In this document: piece after piece, positions 1 to 11,038 of the stretch | Position numbering within the stretch: the first letter of the stretch is position 1 | How the letters are laid out: every line of letters begins with the position of its first letter | Source: Kaistia geumhonensis | GTDB lineage: Bacteria > Pseudomonadota > Alphaproteobacteria > Rhizobiales > Kaistiaceae | NCBI RefSeq assembly: GCF_030815145.1 | Contig: NZ_JAUSWJ010000001.1 | Span: 4,330,501 to 4,394,500 of the forward strand | Reading direction: 5' to 3' | Length of the DNA: 64,000 bases | The notes under the pieces: generated by a model | Databases searched by the model: none | What the model saw: only the letters and a program-made list of their open reading frames with translations | Told to the model about the DNA's origin: nothing | Made by a program: the position numbers and the translations under genes

Positions 1-882
1 ATCGACCTCGCGCCGAGCATCGATCCGTCCGTCGGCATCCTGCTCAACCTGACCGAGGATCACCTCGACCGGCACGGCACGATGGAGAACTACGCGGCCA
101 TCAAGGCGCGGCTCGTCGCCGGCGCCGACGCGGCGGTCGTCGGCGTCGATGACGACTGGTCGGCCGATATCGCTTCGGCGATCGACCATCACGGCCGCAA
201 GGTCGAACGGATCTCGGTCCGCCGGCCCGTGACCGACGGCTACTATGCCGAAGGCAGTTACATCTACGAGGCGGTGGACGCCAGCACGCGGCAGGTCGCC
301 GATCTCGCCGGCATCGGCTCGCTGCGCGGCACGCACAACGCCCAGAACGCGGCCGCGGCGATCGCCAGCGCGCGGCTGCTCGGCCTCTCCGACGATGTCA
401 TCGAGAAGGGGCTCAAGTCCTTCCCCGGTCTCGCACACCGGATGGAGGAGGTGGCGAAGATCGGACACGTTCTCTTCGTGAACGATTCCAAGGCGACCAA
501 TGCCGACGCCGCCGAAAAGGCGCTGGCGAGCTTCGACCACATCTACTGGATCCTCGGCGGGAAGCCGAAGACCGGCGGCATCGACAGCCTCGCCCCCTAT
601 TTCGGCAGGATCGCGCGCGCCTATCTGATCGGTGCCGCGTCGGATGCCTTCGCTGCGACGCTGGAAGGCAAGGTCTCGGCCGTGAAATGCGGCACGATGG
701 AGCGCGCCGTCGCGGCGGCGGCGGAAGACGCCGCGCGCGACGATGCGGCGGAGCCGGTGGTGCTTCTGTCGCCCGCCTGTGCCTCCTTCGACCAGTATCG
801 CAACTTCGAGAAGCGCGGCGATCATTTCCGCGAACTCGTCCTCGCCCGCGCTGCCGCGGGCGCCACCGAGGAGGTCAGGTGA
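1..882 (+). CDS. murD: UDP-N-acetylmuramoyl-L-alanine--D-glutamate ligase, 5' truncated
   Basis: The frame is open from base 1, so the N-terminal part (including the ATP P-loop) lies outside the window; 293 residues remain. Near the new start it reads [12 protein letters not shown], the Mur-ligase central-domain motif around the divalent-metal and ATP site. Later come the HNAQNAAAA motif and NDSKATN, which opens the C-terminal glutamate-binding domain and is typical of MurD. The enzyme adds D-glutamate to UDP-MurNAc-L-alanine in the cytoplasm. Its stop overlaps the ftsW start by one base (TGATG), so the two are probably translationally coupled in the division and cell-wall operon. Confidence 0.95.
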   Translation: MDLAPSIDPSVGILLNLTEDHLDRHGTMENYAAIKARLVAGADAAVVGVDDDWSADIASAIDHHGRKVERISVRRPVTDGYYAEGSYIYEAVDASTRQVADLAGIGSLRGTHNAQNAAAAIASARLLGLSDDVIEKGLKSFPGLAHRMEEVAKIGHVLFVNDSKATNADAAEKALASFDHIYWILGGKPKTGGIDSLAPYFGRIARAYLIGAASDAFAATLEGKVSAVKCGTMERAVAAAAEDAARDDAAEPVVLLSPACASFDQYRNFEKRGDHFRELVLARAAAGATEEVR

Positions 883-2048
883 TGGTGAGCAGGGCCGATC
901 GCGGCGTCATCGCCGAGTGGTGGTGGACCGTCGACAAGTATCTTCTCTTCTCGCTGCTTGCGCTGATGTTCATCGGCGTGATCCTGTCGCTCGCAGGCAG
1001 CCCGCCGGTGGCCGAGCGCATCGGGCTCGACAGCTTCCATTTCACCGAGCGCCACGTCGCCTTCCTGATCCCGACCATCGCGATCATGGTGCTGACATCG
1101 ATGCTGTCGCCGCGCGACGCGCGCCGCGCGGCGCTGATCGTCTTCATCCTCGCCGTCGTGCTCATGTTCCTGACGCTGTTCATCGGCCAGGAGGTCAAGG
1201 GCGCACGGCGCTGGATCAACGTGCTCGGCTTCTCGCTGCAGCCGTCGGAATTCATGAAGCCGGCCTTCGTGATCCTCTCGGCCTGGCTCTTCACCGAGCA
1301 TGAGCGTCGCAGCGACATTCCCGGCAACATCTTCGCGATCCTGCTGCTCACCATCGTCGTGGCGCTGCTCGTCGCCCAGCCCGATCTCGGCCAGACCATG
1401 CTCGTGGTCATCGCCTGGTCGTCGCTGTTCTTCATGGCGGGCCTCTCCTGGTACTGGATCGCCGCGCTCGCCGGCCTCGGTGCCGGCGGCGTCGTGGCCG
1501 CCTATACGGTGTTTCCGCACTTCGCCGGCCGCATCAACCGCTTCCTCGATCCGGCCACCGGCGATACGTTCCAGGTCGACACCGCGCTTCAGTCGATCCT
1601 CGGCGGCGGTCTCTTCGGCCGCGGTCCGGGCGAGGGCATCGCCAAGAAGATCCTGCCGGACAGCCATACCGACTTCATCTTCGCCGTTGCCGCCGAGGAA
1701 TACGGCGTCCTCTTCTGCATCGGCCTGATGCTCATCTTCGCCTTTATCGTCGTGCGCGGCCTCAGCCATTCGATGAAGAACGAGGATCCCTTCATCCGCC
1801 TCGGCGCGGCGGGGCTTCTCGTGATGTTCGGGGTGCAGTCCGTGATCAACATGTCGGTCAATCTCAACCTGATGCCCGCCAAGGGCATGACGCTGCCCTT
1901 CATCTCCTATGGCGGCTCGTCGATGCTGGCGCTGGCCTTCCAGATGGGCCTCGTCCTGGCGCTCACGCGCCGCCGCTTCGAGCCGATCCGCCTCACCGCC
2001 GGCTTCGGCCGCTATCATGGCGGCGAGGCCAAGGTCGGGACGGCCTGA
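882..2048 (+). CDS. ftsW: SEDS-family septal peptidoglycan glycosyltransferase FtsW
   Basis: 388 residues, a normal FtsW length, with about ten hydrophobic membrane segments starting near residue 20. SEDS landmarks are visible: GARRWI and QPSEFMKPA in the first half, AQPDLGQ, then the large periplasmic loop with LPDSHTDFIFAVAAEEYG, and the C-terminal PAKGMTLPFISYGGSS signature. FtsW polymerises lipid II at the septum together with a class B PBP. The chosen ATG overlaps the murD stop; a GTG one codon later is an alternative. Its position between murD and murG is the conserved one and separates it from the elongation paralogue RodA. Confidence 0.96.
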   Translation: MVSRADRGVIAEWWWTVDKYLLFSLLALMFIGVILSLAGSPPVAERIGLDSFHFTERHVAFLIPTIAIMVLTSMLSPRDARRAALIVFILAVVLMFLTLFIGQEVKGARRWINVLGFSLQPSEFMKPAFVILSAWLFTEHERRSDIPGNIFAILLLTIVVALLVAQPDLGQTMLVVIAWSSLFFMAGLSWYWIAALAGLGAGGVVAAYTVFPHFAGRINRFLDPATGDTFQVDTALQSILGGGLFGRGPGEGIAKKILPDSHTDFIFAVAAEEYGVLFCIGLMLIFAFIVVRGLSHSMKNEDPFIRLGAAGLLVMFGVQSVINMSVNLNLMPAKGMTLPFISYGGSSMLALAFQMGLVLALTRRRFEPIRLTAGFGRYHGGEAKVGTA

Positions 2049-2052
2049 GATC

Positions 2053-3161
2053 GTGGCCGGCACGGTTCTCCTCTCGGCCGGCGGAACCGGCGGCCATCTT
2101 TTCCCGGCCGAGGCGCTCGCCCATGTCCTGGTGGCCCGGGGGTGGACCATCCACCTCGCCACCGACCATCGCGTCGAGGCCTATGGCCAGAATTTTCCGG
2201 CGGCGGAGACGCATATCATCCGCTCGGCGACGCCTTCGGTGAAATCGCCGCTGGTGATGCTGTCCGCCGCCTGGAGCCTCTATGGCGGCTACCGTCAGGC
2301 CAAGGGCGTCATCCGCCGCATCCGCCCGGATGTCGCCGTCGGCTTCGGCGGCTATCCGACCGTGCCACCGATGCTCGCAGCCGCGCATCTCGGCGTGCCG
2401 ACGATCGTGCATGACGCCAATGCCGTGCTGGGTCGCGCCAACCGGCTGCTGGCGCCGCGCGTGACCGCGCTCGCGACCTCGTTTGCCAGCGTCGGTCATG
2501 CCGAGGGCCTCAGGACGCGGGTCGTGCAGACGGGCAATCCCGTGCGGCAGGCCGTGATCGATGCGAGCCGCGTTCCCTATGACCCGCCAGTTCCGGGAGC
2601 GCTTCTGAGGCTGGTCGTGTTCGGCGGCAGCCAGGGCGCGCGCTACTTCTCCGATGTCATGCCGCCCGCGCTGGAGGCGCTCGGCGCCGAGAAGCGCGCG
2701 CGCCTCTCGATCGTTCAGCAGTGCCGGCCGGAGGATCTCGAGCGCGTGCAGGCATCCTATGCCCGCCTCGGCGTCGTCGCCGAACTCGCGCCCTTCTTCC
2801 GCGACCTGCCGGCCCGCATCGCCGCGAGCCAGCTCGTGCTCTGCCGTTCCGGCGCTTCGACGGTGAGCGAACTCTCGGTCATCGGCCGGCCGGGCATCAT
2901 GGTGCCGCTGCCGCATGCCATCGACCAGGACCAGAGCGTCAACGCCTCCGTGCTCGCCAAGGCGGGCGGCGGCTGGATCGTGCCGCAGGCGGAGTTGACG
3001 GCGGAGCGCCTCGCGGGCGATATCGCCGCCTTTCTCGACGCGCCGGAGCGCCTCGTCGAGGCCGCCCGCGCCGCCCGCTCGGTCGGCCGCCCCGACGCCG
3101 TCGAACGCCTCGCCGATCTCGTCGAGGAGATCGCGGGCCGCAGAAGAGGGAAATCCCCATC

Positions 3162-3165
<4 letters not shown>
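2053..3165 (+). CDS. murG: Lipid II synthase MurG (undecaprenyl-PP-MurNAc-pentapeptide N-acetylglucosaminyltransferase)
   Basis: 370 residues from a GTG start four bases after the ftsW stop. This start places the glycine-rich motif [14 protein letters not shown] at the N-terminus, as in all MurG proteins. A second glycine loop, FGGSQGA, and the UDP-GlcNAc-binding segment [11 protein letters not shown] follow in the C-terminal GT-B domain. The enzyme converts lipid I to lipid II on the cytoplasmic face of the inner membrane. The frame is open upstream into ftsW, but those residues do not resemble the family. The stop overlaps the murC GTG. Confidence 0.96.
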
Positions 3166-4577
<1,412 letters not shown>

Positions 4578-4579
4578 CG

Positions 4580-5518
4580 ATGGGATCCCTCGACCTCAGC
4601 CTCGAAGGCATCCGGGGGCGGGTTACGAAGCAGTTCGAGCTCGCGCCGATCACCTGGTTTCGCGTCGGGGGCCCGGCACAGGTCCTGTTCCAGCCGGCCG
4701 ACAAAGATGATCTCGCGCTCTTTCTCGAGCGTCTGCCCTCCGAGATCCCGGTGATGGTCGTCGGCGTCGGATCGAACCTCCTCGTGCGCGACGGCGGGAT
4801 TCCCGGCGTCGTGATCCGCCTCAGCGCCAAGGGTTTCGGGCACATGGAACGGCTCGATGGCGACAGGATTCGCGTCGGTGCCGCCTTGCCCGACAAGCGG
4901 GTCGCGGCCTTCGCCTATGAGCAAGGTCTCGCCGGCTTCGCGTTCTATCACGGCATTCCCGGCGGAATCGGCGGCGCGCTGCGCATGAACGCCGGCGCCA
5001 ATGGCGGCGAGACGCGCGAGCGGCTCGTCGAGGTCACGGCGGTCGACCGGGCCGGGCGGGTCAAGAGGCTCACCAATGCCGAGATGGGCTTCTCCTATCG
5101 CCATACAGACGCTGCCGACGATCTCATCTTCACCGAGGCTGTCTACCAGGGCGAGCCGGCCCCGCAGGAGACGATCCGCGCGGCGATGGATGCCGTCGAG
5201 GAGCATCGCGAACGGGCGCAGCCGATCCGCGAGAAAACCGGAGGCTCGACCTTCAAGAACCCGCCCGGTCATTCCGCCTGGAAGCTCGTCGATGCGGCCG
5301 GATGCCGTGGCCTTCGCGTCGGCGGTGCGCAGGTCTCGGAGATGCACTGCAACTTCCTGATCAATACCGGCGAGGCGACCGCTCACGATCTGGAGCTGCT
5401 CGGCGAGACGGTACGCGCCCGCGTGCTGGCGACGAGCGGTGTCCGTCTCGAATGGGAGATCAAGCGCCTCGGCCTGCCGCTGCCCGGCGGCGAAGTCGAG
5501 CCGTTTCTCGGCGGGTGA
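4580..5518 (+). CDS. murB: UDP-N-acetylenolpyruvoylglucosamine reductase
   Basis: 312 residues. FAD-binding segments [10 protein letters not shown] and [17 protein letters not shown], followed by the catalytic-region motif GGSTFKNP, mark MurB. It uses NADPH and FAD to reduce UDP-GlcNAc-enolpyruvate to UDP-MurNAc. The ATG lies two bases past the murC stop; a GTG two codons earlier (4574) overlaps that stop and is an alternative start like those at murG and murC. The tight packing of the operon ends here: 271 bases follow before ddl. Confidence 0.95.
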   Translation: MGSLDLSLEGIRGRVTKQFELAPITWFRVGGPAQVLFQPADKDDLALFLERLPSEIPVMVVGVGSNLLVRDGGIPGVVIRLSAKGFGHMERLDGDRIRVGAALPDKRVAAFAYEQGLAGFAFYHGIPGGIGGALRMNAGANGGETRERLVEVTAVDRAGRVKRLTNAEMGFSYRHTDAADDLIFTEAVYQGEPAPQETIRAAMDAVEEHRERAQPIREKTGGSTFKNPPGHSAWKLVDAAGCRGLRVGGAQVSEMHCNFLINTGEATAHDLELLGETVRARVLATSGVRLEWEIKRLGLPLPGGEVEPFLGG

Positions 5519-5661
5519 CCGCTTGTCCCGAGATGGCCGCCCTGAAGATCGTCCCCGGTAATTCACCCGGCTGATGCCGGCGTTCTGCCGCCTCCAACCC
5601 GACATCGAGGCTGCCGTGGCGATGCGCTGAAGCGACGCCGATCTGATTCCGGCGTCCCTGG

Positions 5662-5676
5662 TTAACGCCTCCTTAC
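5662..5676 (+). promoter_or_regulatory. Putative CtrA-binding box upstream of ddl-ftsQAZ
   Basis: In the 271-base gap after murB the sequence TTAA-CGCCTCC-TTAC matches the alphaproteobacterial CtrA consensus TTAA-N7-TTAA at seven of eight fixed positions. It lies about 114 bases before the ddl start, where a promoter for ddl-ftsQ-ftsA would be expected. CtrA is known to control ftsQA and ftsZ in Caulobacter. The rest of the gap holds a small CCGGC-TGAT-GCCGG hairpin at 5567-5580 and no convincing gene. Confidence 0.45.
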
Positions 5677-5789
5677 ACATTCGCTGTCAATTTGAGCGTC
5701 CAGGGTCCGAGCGTGTCGCGCGACGAGGAGAGACCGCGCCTCCGGCCCCTGTCGCTGCCCGTGTTCGCGTGTGTCGAGGAAAGTCGGTT

Positions 5790-6713
5790 TTGGCGAAGCA
5801 TGTAGCTGTGTTGATGGGCGGATGGTCGTCGGAAAGGCCGGTTTCGCTCAATTCGGGCAAGGGATGCGCCGATGCGCTCGAGGAGGCCGGCTACCGCGTG
5901 ACGCGGGTCGATGTCGGCCGCGACATCGCGGAGGTCCTCGCCGCGCTGAAACCCGACGTCGCCTTCAATGCGCTGCACGGCCCGTTCGGCGAGGACGGCT
6001 GCGTCCAGGGCGTTCTGGAAGTGCTCGGCATTCCCTACACCCATTCCGGCGTGCTCGCCTCCGCGCTGGCCATGAACAAGGCGCGCGCCAAGGACGTCAT
6101 GAAGGCGGCGGGCATTCCCGTTGCGGAATCGATCCTCATCCACCGCCTCGACGCGGCGAAGGCGCATCCGATGGCGCCGCCCTATGTCGTGAAGCCGGTC
6201 GCCGAGGGGTCGAGCTTCGGCGTGCTGATCGTCCGCGAGGGTGCGACCCATCCCCCTCAGCAACTCTTTGCGGAGGAGTGGCCTTTCGGCGACATCGTCA
6301 TGGTGGAGCGATATGTGGCCGGACGGGAGCTCACCTGCGGCGTTAAGGGCGACGAAGCCTTTGATATCATTGAGCTCGTGACCGCCGATGGCGGCTGGTA
6401 CGACTACGACGCCAAGTATTCCGACAACGGCGCCCGTCACGTGATCCCGGCGCCGCTTTTACCAGATGTTTACCAAAATGTACGGAATCTGGCGGTGCGG
6501 GCGCATCGGGCTCTCGGGTGTCGCGGCATCAGCCGGGCGGACTTCCGATACGACGATGGGCCGGGGGGAACGGGTGCGCTCGTCTGCCTCGAAGTGAATA
6601 CCCAGCCGGGCATGACGGCGACGTCGCTGGTCCCGGATATGGCGAGACATGCCGGAATGAGCTTTCCGGAACTGGTGAGCTGGATGGTGGAGGACGCGTC
6701 GTGCGGCCGTTGA
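5790..6713 (+). CDS. ddl: D-alanine--D-alanine ligase
   Basis: 307 residues from a TTG start. TTG is chosen because GAGGAAAG lies six bases upstream and the product then begins (M)AKHVAVLMGGWSSERPVSL, as DdlB proteins do. A GTG at 5769 would add seven residues unlike the family. The ATP-grasp fold is evident (YVVKPVAEGSSFGV, then CLEVNTQPGMT with the metal-binding Glu and Asn). It makes the D-Ala-D-Ala dipeptide for MurF. It overlaps ftsQ by 13 bases. Confidence 0.95.
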   Translation: MAKHVAVLMGGWSSERPVSLNSGKGCADALEEAGYRVTRVDVGRDIAEVLAALKPDVAFNALHGPFGEDGCVQGVLEVLGIPYTHSGVLASALAMNKARAKDVMKAAGIPVAESILIHRLDAAKAHPMAPPYVVKPVAEGSSFGVLIVREGATHPPQQLFAEEWPFGDIVMVERYVAGRELTCGVKGDEAFDIIELVTADGGWYDYDAKYSDNGARHVIPAPLLPDVYQNVRNLAVRAHRALGCRGISRADFRYDDGPGGTGALVCLEVNTQPGMTATSLVPDMARHAGMSFPELVSWMVEDASCGR

Positions 6714-7618
6714 GCGAAGGACAGGCGGAAGAGCAGGGAGGACGCGGCGCCGCGAGCGGCGCGCAGCAGTCCCCGCCGCGCATGCCGTCCTGGCTGGCGC
6801 GCCGGATGCGGGCGCTCGACCGGATCGACCGGCAGCTCCCGAAGCATGTCGGCCTCGAGCTGACGGCTCTGCTTTTCATCGTCACGGGAATCGCCGGCCT
6901 GACCGCCGCCGGCCGGACCGATGCCTTCGTCGCCTCGCTGAGCGAGGCCGCCGGTCTCTCGGTCGAATCAGTGCGAATCACCGGGCAGATGGAGACCTCC
7001 GAGGTCGCCGTGCTGGCCAAGCTGCAGCTCCCCACGGATGCCGCGTTGCCGTCCATCGACCTTGCCGCCGCCCGCGAGCGTATCGAGAGCCTGCCCTGGG
7101 TTCAGACCGCCTCGCTGCGCAAGGTCTATCCCTCGACGCTCAAGATCACGATCGACGAGCGCCAGCCCTATGTCATCTGGCAGCACGACCAGCAGCTTTC
7201 CGTCCTCGACGAGACGGGCCGCGTGATCGGCGACGCCAGCGACGCGCATCGCGACCTCGTCCGTGTCGCCGGCGACGGCGTGCAGGGCCGCGCCACCGAG
7301 GCGCTGGCGCTGGCCGGTACCGTCCCGGAGATCCGCGCACGGCTCAAGGCGGCGATCCTCGTCGGCGAGCGGCGCTGGAATTTCGTGCTCGACAACGGCG
7401 TGACCCTGATGCTGCCGCAGGACGACCCCGCTGCCGCGCTGAAGCGCATCGCCTCGCTCGACGCGACCGACGACCTGATCGACCGCGACATCGTCAGCGT
7501 CGATCTGAGGCTCGGAGACCGCATGTTCGTTCGCCTCTCGCCCGACGCCGCTGCCAAGCGCGAAGCCGATCTCAAGGCGCAGGCCAAGGCCGCCAAGCGG
7601 AAGGGAGCCAGCACGTGA
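6701..7618 (+). CDS. ftsQ: Cell division protein FtsQ
   Basis: 305 residues from a GTG preceded by GGAGG. There is a proline- and glycine-rich cytoplasmic stretch of about 50 residues, one membrane anchor (ALLFIVTGIAGLTAAG), then a POTRA-type segment (LSVESVRITGQMETS) and the periplasmic beta domain (LPWVQTASLRKVYPSTLKI). FtsQ is the bitopic divisome scaffold that recruits FtsB/L and FtsW/I. It starts inside the end of ddl and ends overlapping the ftsA ATG. Confidence 0.93.
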   Translation: MRPLSEGQAEEQGGRGAASGAQQSPPRMPSWLARRMRALDRIDRQLPKHVGLELTALLFIVTGIAGLTAAGRTDAFVASLSEAAGLSVESVRITGQMETSEVAVLAKLQLPTDAALPSIDLAAARERIESLPWVQTASLRKVYPSTLKITIDERQPYVIWQHDQQLSVLDETGRVIGDASDAHRDLVRVAGDGVQGRATEALALAGTVPEIRARLKAAILVGERRWNFVLDNGVTLMLPQDDPAAALKRIASLDATDDLIDRDIVSVDLRLGDRMFVRLSPDAAAKREADLKAQAKAAKRKGAST

Positions 7619-8940
7619 TGCCGCTGTTCGTCTCTTCCGAAAGCCGCCTCAGGCCGCTCCCGGCCAAGAAGGCCACGATCGTCTCGATCCTCGACGTCGG
7701 CTCGTCCAAGATCTGCTGCCTCATCGCGAAGCTGAAGCCGCGCGAACTCGGCGACGTGCTGCCGGGCCGCACCCATGCGGTCGAGGTGCTCGGCATCGGC
7801 CATCAGCGCTCGCGCGGCATCAAGTCGGGCGTCGTCGTCGATCTCGACAAGGCGGAGCAGGCGATCCGCCTTGCGGTGGACGCCGCCGAGCGGATGGCCG
7901 GCGTGACCGTCGAATCGCTGATCGTCAACGTCTCCTGCGGCCGCCTGTCGAGCGAGGTCTATTCCGCCTCGGTCTCGCTCTCCGGCCATGAAGTGGTCGA
8001 GAACGACATCAAGCGCGTACTCGCCGCCGGCCGTGAACACACGATCACGCCCGAGCGCACCCCGATCCATTCGCTGCCGATCGGCTATGCTCTCGACGGC
8101 AATGGCGGCATTCGCGATCCGCGCGGCATGCTCGGCGAGAAGCTCGGCGTCGATATGCATATCGTCACCGGCGAGTCGGCGCCGCTGCGCAATCTCGAGC
8201 TCTGCATCGCCCGCTGCCATCTCTCGGTCGAGGCGATGGTCGCGACGCCCTATGCCAGCGGCCTTTCGGCGCTCGTCGACGACGAGACCGAGCTTGGCGT
8301 CGCCTGCGTCGATCTCGGCGGCGGCACGACGACGATCTCCGTCTTCATGGACGGGCAGTTCGTCCATGCCGACGCGATCGCCATCGGCGGCCAGCACGTC
8401 ACGACCGACATCGCCCGCGGCCTCTCGACGCGAATCGAGGACGCCGAGCGGCTGAAGACCATGCATGGCAGCGCGCTGCCGTCGGTTTCCGACGAGCGCG
8501 ACATGCTCTCGGTTCTGCCGATCAGCGACGACGACCGCGACGTGCCGAACCAGCTGCCGCGCGCAGCCCTGACCCGCATCATCCGCGCCCGCATCGAGGA
8601 GGTGCTGGAACTCGTCCGCGACCGCCTGAACCGTTCCGGCTTCCAGACCATGGTCGGCCGCCGGATCGTGCTCACGGGCGGCGGCAGCCAGCTCGCAGGA
8701 ATCAACGAGGCGGCGCGACGCATCCTGGCGCGCAATGTTCGCCTCGGACGCCCGCTCGGGGTGACCGGCCTACCGGAGGCGGCCAAGGGGCCGGCTTTCT
8801 CGGCGGCCGTCGGCCTCCTGATCTACCCGCAAGTCGCCCAGATCGAACAGGTCGCGGCGATGCGCGGACACCGTATGTCGATGACCGGAACCGGCGGCTA
8901 TCTCGCACGGGTCGGCCACTGGCTGCGGGAGAGTTTCTGA
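7618..8940 (+). CDS. ftsA: Cell division protein FtsA (actin-like membrane tether of FtsZ)
   Basis: 440 residues. Actin-fold motifs are visible: phosphate 1 loop LDVGSSKICCLIAK, then CVDLGGGTTTISVF and the adenosine motif LTGGGSQLAGI. The end GGYLARVGHWLRESF is the amphipathic membrane-targeting helix. FtsA polymerises on the membrane and binds the FtsZ C-terminal peptide. The ATG overlaps the ftsQ stop (ATGA); a GTG one codon earlier is possible. A GC-rich hairpin follows before ftsZ. Confidence 0.96.
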   Translation: MPLFVSSESRLRPLPAKKATIVSILDVGSSKICCLIAKLKPRELGDVLPGRTHAVEVLGIGHQRSRGIKSGVVVDLDKAEQAIRLAVDAAERMAGVTVESLIVNVSCGRLSSEVYSASVSLSGHEVVENDIKRVLAAGREHTITPERTPIHSLPIGYALDGNGGIRDPRGMLGEKLGVDMHIVTGESAPLRNLELCIARCHLSVEAMVATPYASGLSALVDDETELGVACVDLGGGTTTISVFMDGQFVHADAIAIGGQHVTTDIARGLSTRIEDAERLKTMHGSALPSVSDERDMLSVLPISDDDRDVPNQLPRAALTRIIRARIEEVLELVRDRLNRSGFQTMVGRRIVLTGGGSQLAGINEAARRILARNVRLGRPLGVTGLPEAAKGPAFSAAVGLLIYPQVAQIEQVAAMRGHRMSMTGTGGYLARVGHWLRESF

Positions 8941-8954
8941 CAGCGCCGAAAGGC

Positions 8955-8977
8955 GGGGCGCGCCGGCGATGCGCCCC
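8955..8977 (+). other. GC-rich stem-loop between ftsA and ftsZ
   Basis: GGGGCGC (8955-8961) pairs with GCGCCCC (8971-8977) around a nine-base loop, 14 bases after the ftsA stop. No T-tract follows, so it is unlikely to be an efficient terminator. It may stabilise the upstream message or reduce read-through in the 100-base gap before ftsZ. That role is inference. Confidence 0.5.
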
Positions 8978-9040
8978 AACTCAAACTGAGCTGAGCCGGG
9001 CAACGCCACCGGCCCGAGGGGTCTAGACGACGAGGTCTCC

Positions 9041-10762
9041 ATGACGATCAACCTGAAGATGCCGGACATTACCGAGCTCAAGCCCAAGATCACCGTCTTC
9101 GGCGTTGGCGGCGCTGGCGGCAACGCCGTGAACAACATGATCCGCTCCGGCCTCGAAGGCGTGGAGTTCGTCTGCGCCAATACCGACAGCCAGGCGCTGA
9201 TGTCGGCTCGCGCCGAGCGGCTCATCCAGATGGGCGTCGCCGTGACCGAGGGTCTCGGTGCCGGCTCCATGCCCGAAATCGGCCGCGCCGCCGCCGAGGA
9301 GGTCATCGACGAGATCAATGACCATCTCGCCGGCTCGCATATGGTGTTCGTGACCGCCGGCATGGGCGGCGGCACCGGCACCGGCGCTGCTCCGGTCATC
9401 GCCCGCACCGCCCGCGAGCACGGCATCCTGACCGTCGGCGTCGTGACGAAGCCCTTCCAGTTCGAGGGTGCCCGCCGCATGCGCGTTGCCGAGGCCGGCA
9501 TCCGCGAGCTGCAGGAATGCGTCGACACGCTGATCGTCATTCCGAACCAGAACCTGTTCCGCATCGCCAACGAGAAGACGACCTTCGCGGACGCCTTCGC
9601 CATGGCCGACCAGGTGCTCTATTCGGGCGTCGCCTGCATCACCGACCTCATGGTCAAGGAAGGCCTCATCAATCTCGACTTCGCCGACGTCCGTTCGGTG
9701 ATGCGCGAGATGGGCAAGGCCATGATGGGCACCGGTGAGGCGTCGGGCGACCGTCGCGCGATCATGGCCGCCGAGGCGGCGATCGCCAATCCGCTGCTCG
9801 ACGAGACGTCGATGCACGGCGCCCGCGGCCTGCTGATCTCGATCACCGGCGGCAAGGACCTGACGCTGTTCGAGGTGGACGAGGCGGCGACCCGCATCCG
9901 CGAGGAAGTCGATCCGGACGCCAACATCATCCTCGGCGCCACGTTCGAGGAGAGCCTCGAGGGCGTGATCCGCGTGTCGGTCGTCGCGACCGGCATCGAC
10001 AGCGAGGTGATGCAGGACGCCACGCCGACCGAAGTGCGCATGGCCGAGCTCAACCAGCGCATGAAGGCGGCGGCCCAGGCGGCCGTCCAGCAGCCGGCGG
10101 CCCGTCCGCCGCAGGTCAACACCGAGCTGCGCGCTCCGGCCCAGCCGGCCGGTCGCCAGCCGGCCCAGACCTATGCCGCTCCGGCCCAGCCCGTCGCCCG
10201 CGATCCCGGCGTGACGATCGCCCCGCTGCAGCAGCCGCAGGCGCCCGTCGCCTATGACGAGGCGGAACTCGACCACGAGTTCGGCATGGCCCCGCCGCCG
10301 GCCGACACGCATGACCATGCCCCGCAGCAGGCGTTCATCCCGCCGGCCGCCGAGGCTCCGGCTTCGAGCCGCATGCCGCGGGTCGAGGACTTCCCGGCCG
10401 TCGCCCAGCGCGAGATCCAGGCCTCGCGTGCCGAGGAGACGCAGGAGGAGGATCGCGGCCCGATGGGCCTGCTCCGCCGCCTCGCCCATCTCGGCCGCCG
10501 CGAGGAGGAGCCGCAGGCTCCGGCCCCGCGCGGCAACCCGGTCGCCCAGCAGCCGGCCCGCGCCCCGCAGCAGCCCCGCCTGCAGCAGCCGGCGCCGGCC
10601 CAGCGTCCGCAGCAGGCTCCGCGCGGCGCGCAGCCGATCCCGGAGACCTATCGCCAGCGCCAGCAGGCCGAGCTCGACCCCCATGGCCGCGTCGCCCCGC
10701 GCGAGCGCCATGACGACGACCAGCTCGAGATTCCGGCCTTCCTGCGCCGTCAGGCGAACTGA
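9041..10762 (+). CDS. ftsZ: Cell division GTPase FtsZ with a long disordered linker
   Basis: 573 residues. The tubulin-type GTPase core spans about residues 15-320 with the signature [10 protein letters not shown] near 109-118 and the T7-loop segment [11 protein letters not shown] Pro/Gln/Ala-rich linker of roughly 230 residues follows, then the conserved C-terminal peptide [10 protein letters not shown] that binds FtsA and other partners. E. coli FtsZ is 383 residues; long linkers are usual in rhizobia and Caulobacter. The gene has its own leader of 100 bases and ends before a strong terminator. Confidence 0.97.
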   Translation: MTINLKMPDITELKPKITVFGVGGAGGNAVNNMIRSGLEGVEFVCANTDSQALMSARAERLIQMGVAVTEGLGAGSMPEIGRAAAEEVIDEINDHLAGSHMVFVTAGMGGGTGTGAAPVIARTAREHGILTVGVVTKPFQFEGARRMRVAEAGIRELQECVDTLIVIPNQNLFRIANEKTTFADAFAMADQVLYSGVACITDLMVKEGLINLDFADVRSVMREMGKAMMGTGEASGDRRAIMAAEAAIANPLLDETSMHGARGLLISITGGKDLTLFEVDEAATRIREEVDPDANIILGATFEESLEGVIRVSVVATGIDSEVMQDATPTEVRMAELNQRMKAAAQAAVQQPAARPPQVNTELRAPAQPAGRQPAQTYAAPAQPVARDPGVTIAPLQQPQAPVAYDEAELDHEFGMAPPPADTHDHAPQQAFIPPAAEAPASSRMPRVEDFPAVAQREIQASRAEETQEEDRGPMGLLRRLAHLGRREEEPQAPAPRGNPVAQQPARAPQQPRLQQPAPAQRPQQAPRGAQPIPETYRQRQQAELDPHGRVAPRERHDDDQLEIPAFLRRQAN

Positions 10763-10783
10763 GCACCTGCAACATGACGAAGC

Positions 10784-10810
10784 GACCCGGCGGCCTCCGC
10801 CGGGTCTTTT
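10784..10810 (+). terminator. Rho-independent terminator after ftsZ
   Basis: A ten-base-pair stem, GACCCGGCGG paired with CCGCCGGGTC around a CCT loop, is followed directly by TTTT. It lies 22 bases after the ftsZ stop and probably ends the dcw transcript. lpxC therefore likely has its own promoter in the remaining 228 bases. Confidence 0.85.
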
Positions 10811-11038
10811 CACGAGGCGCGGCGGCGCATTCCCCTCGAGCGGGCGCCGCGTAACATCCGGTTAGAAACCGTGATTTGTTGTCGCGAGGGGCGGGCCGTA
10901 TCTTCCTCATACGAATTGCTGCTTTGCAGCGCGACGCGCTCCCGGACGTTCCGGAAGACGCCGTCGCGGCGGCGGCGGAGTATCAGGAAGCGCGACAGGA
11001 ACGCCGCGTAACCTGGCGGTTCCAAGAGGTTCTCATCG

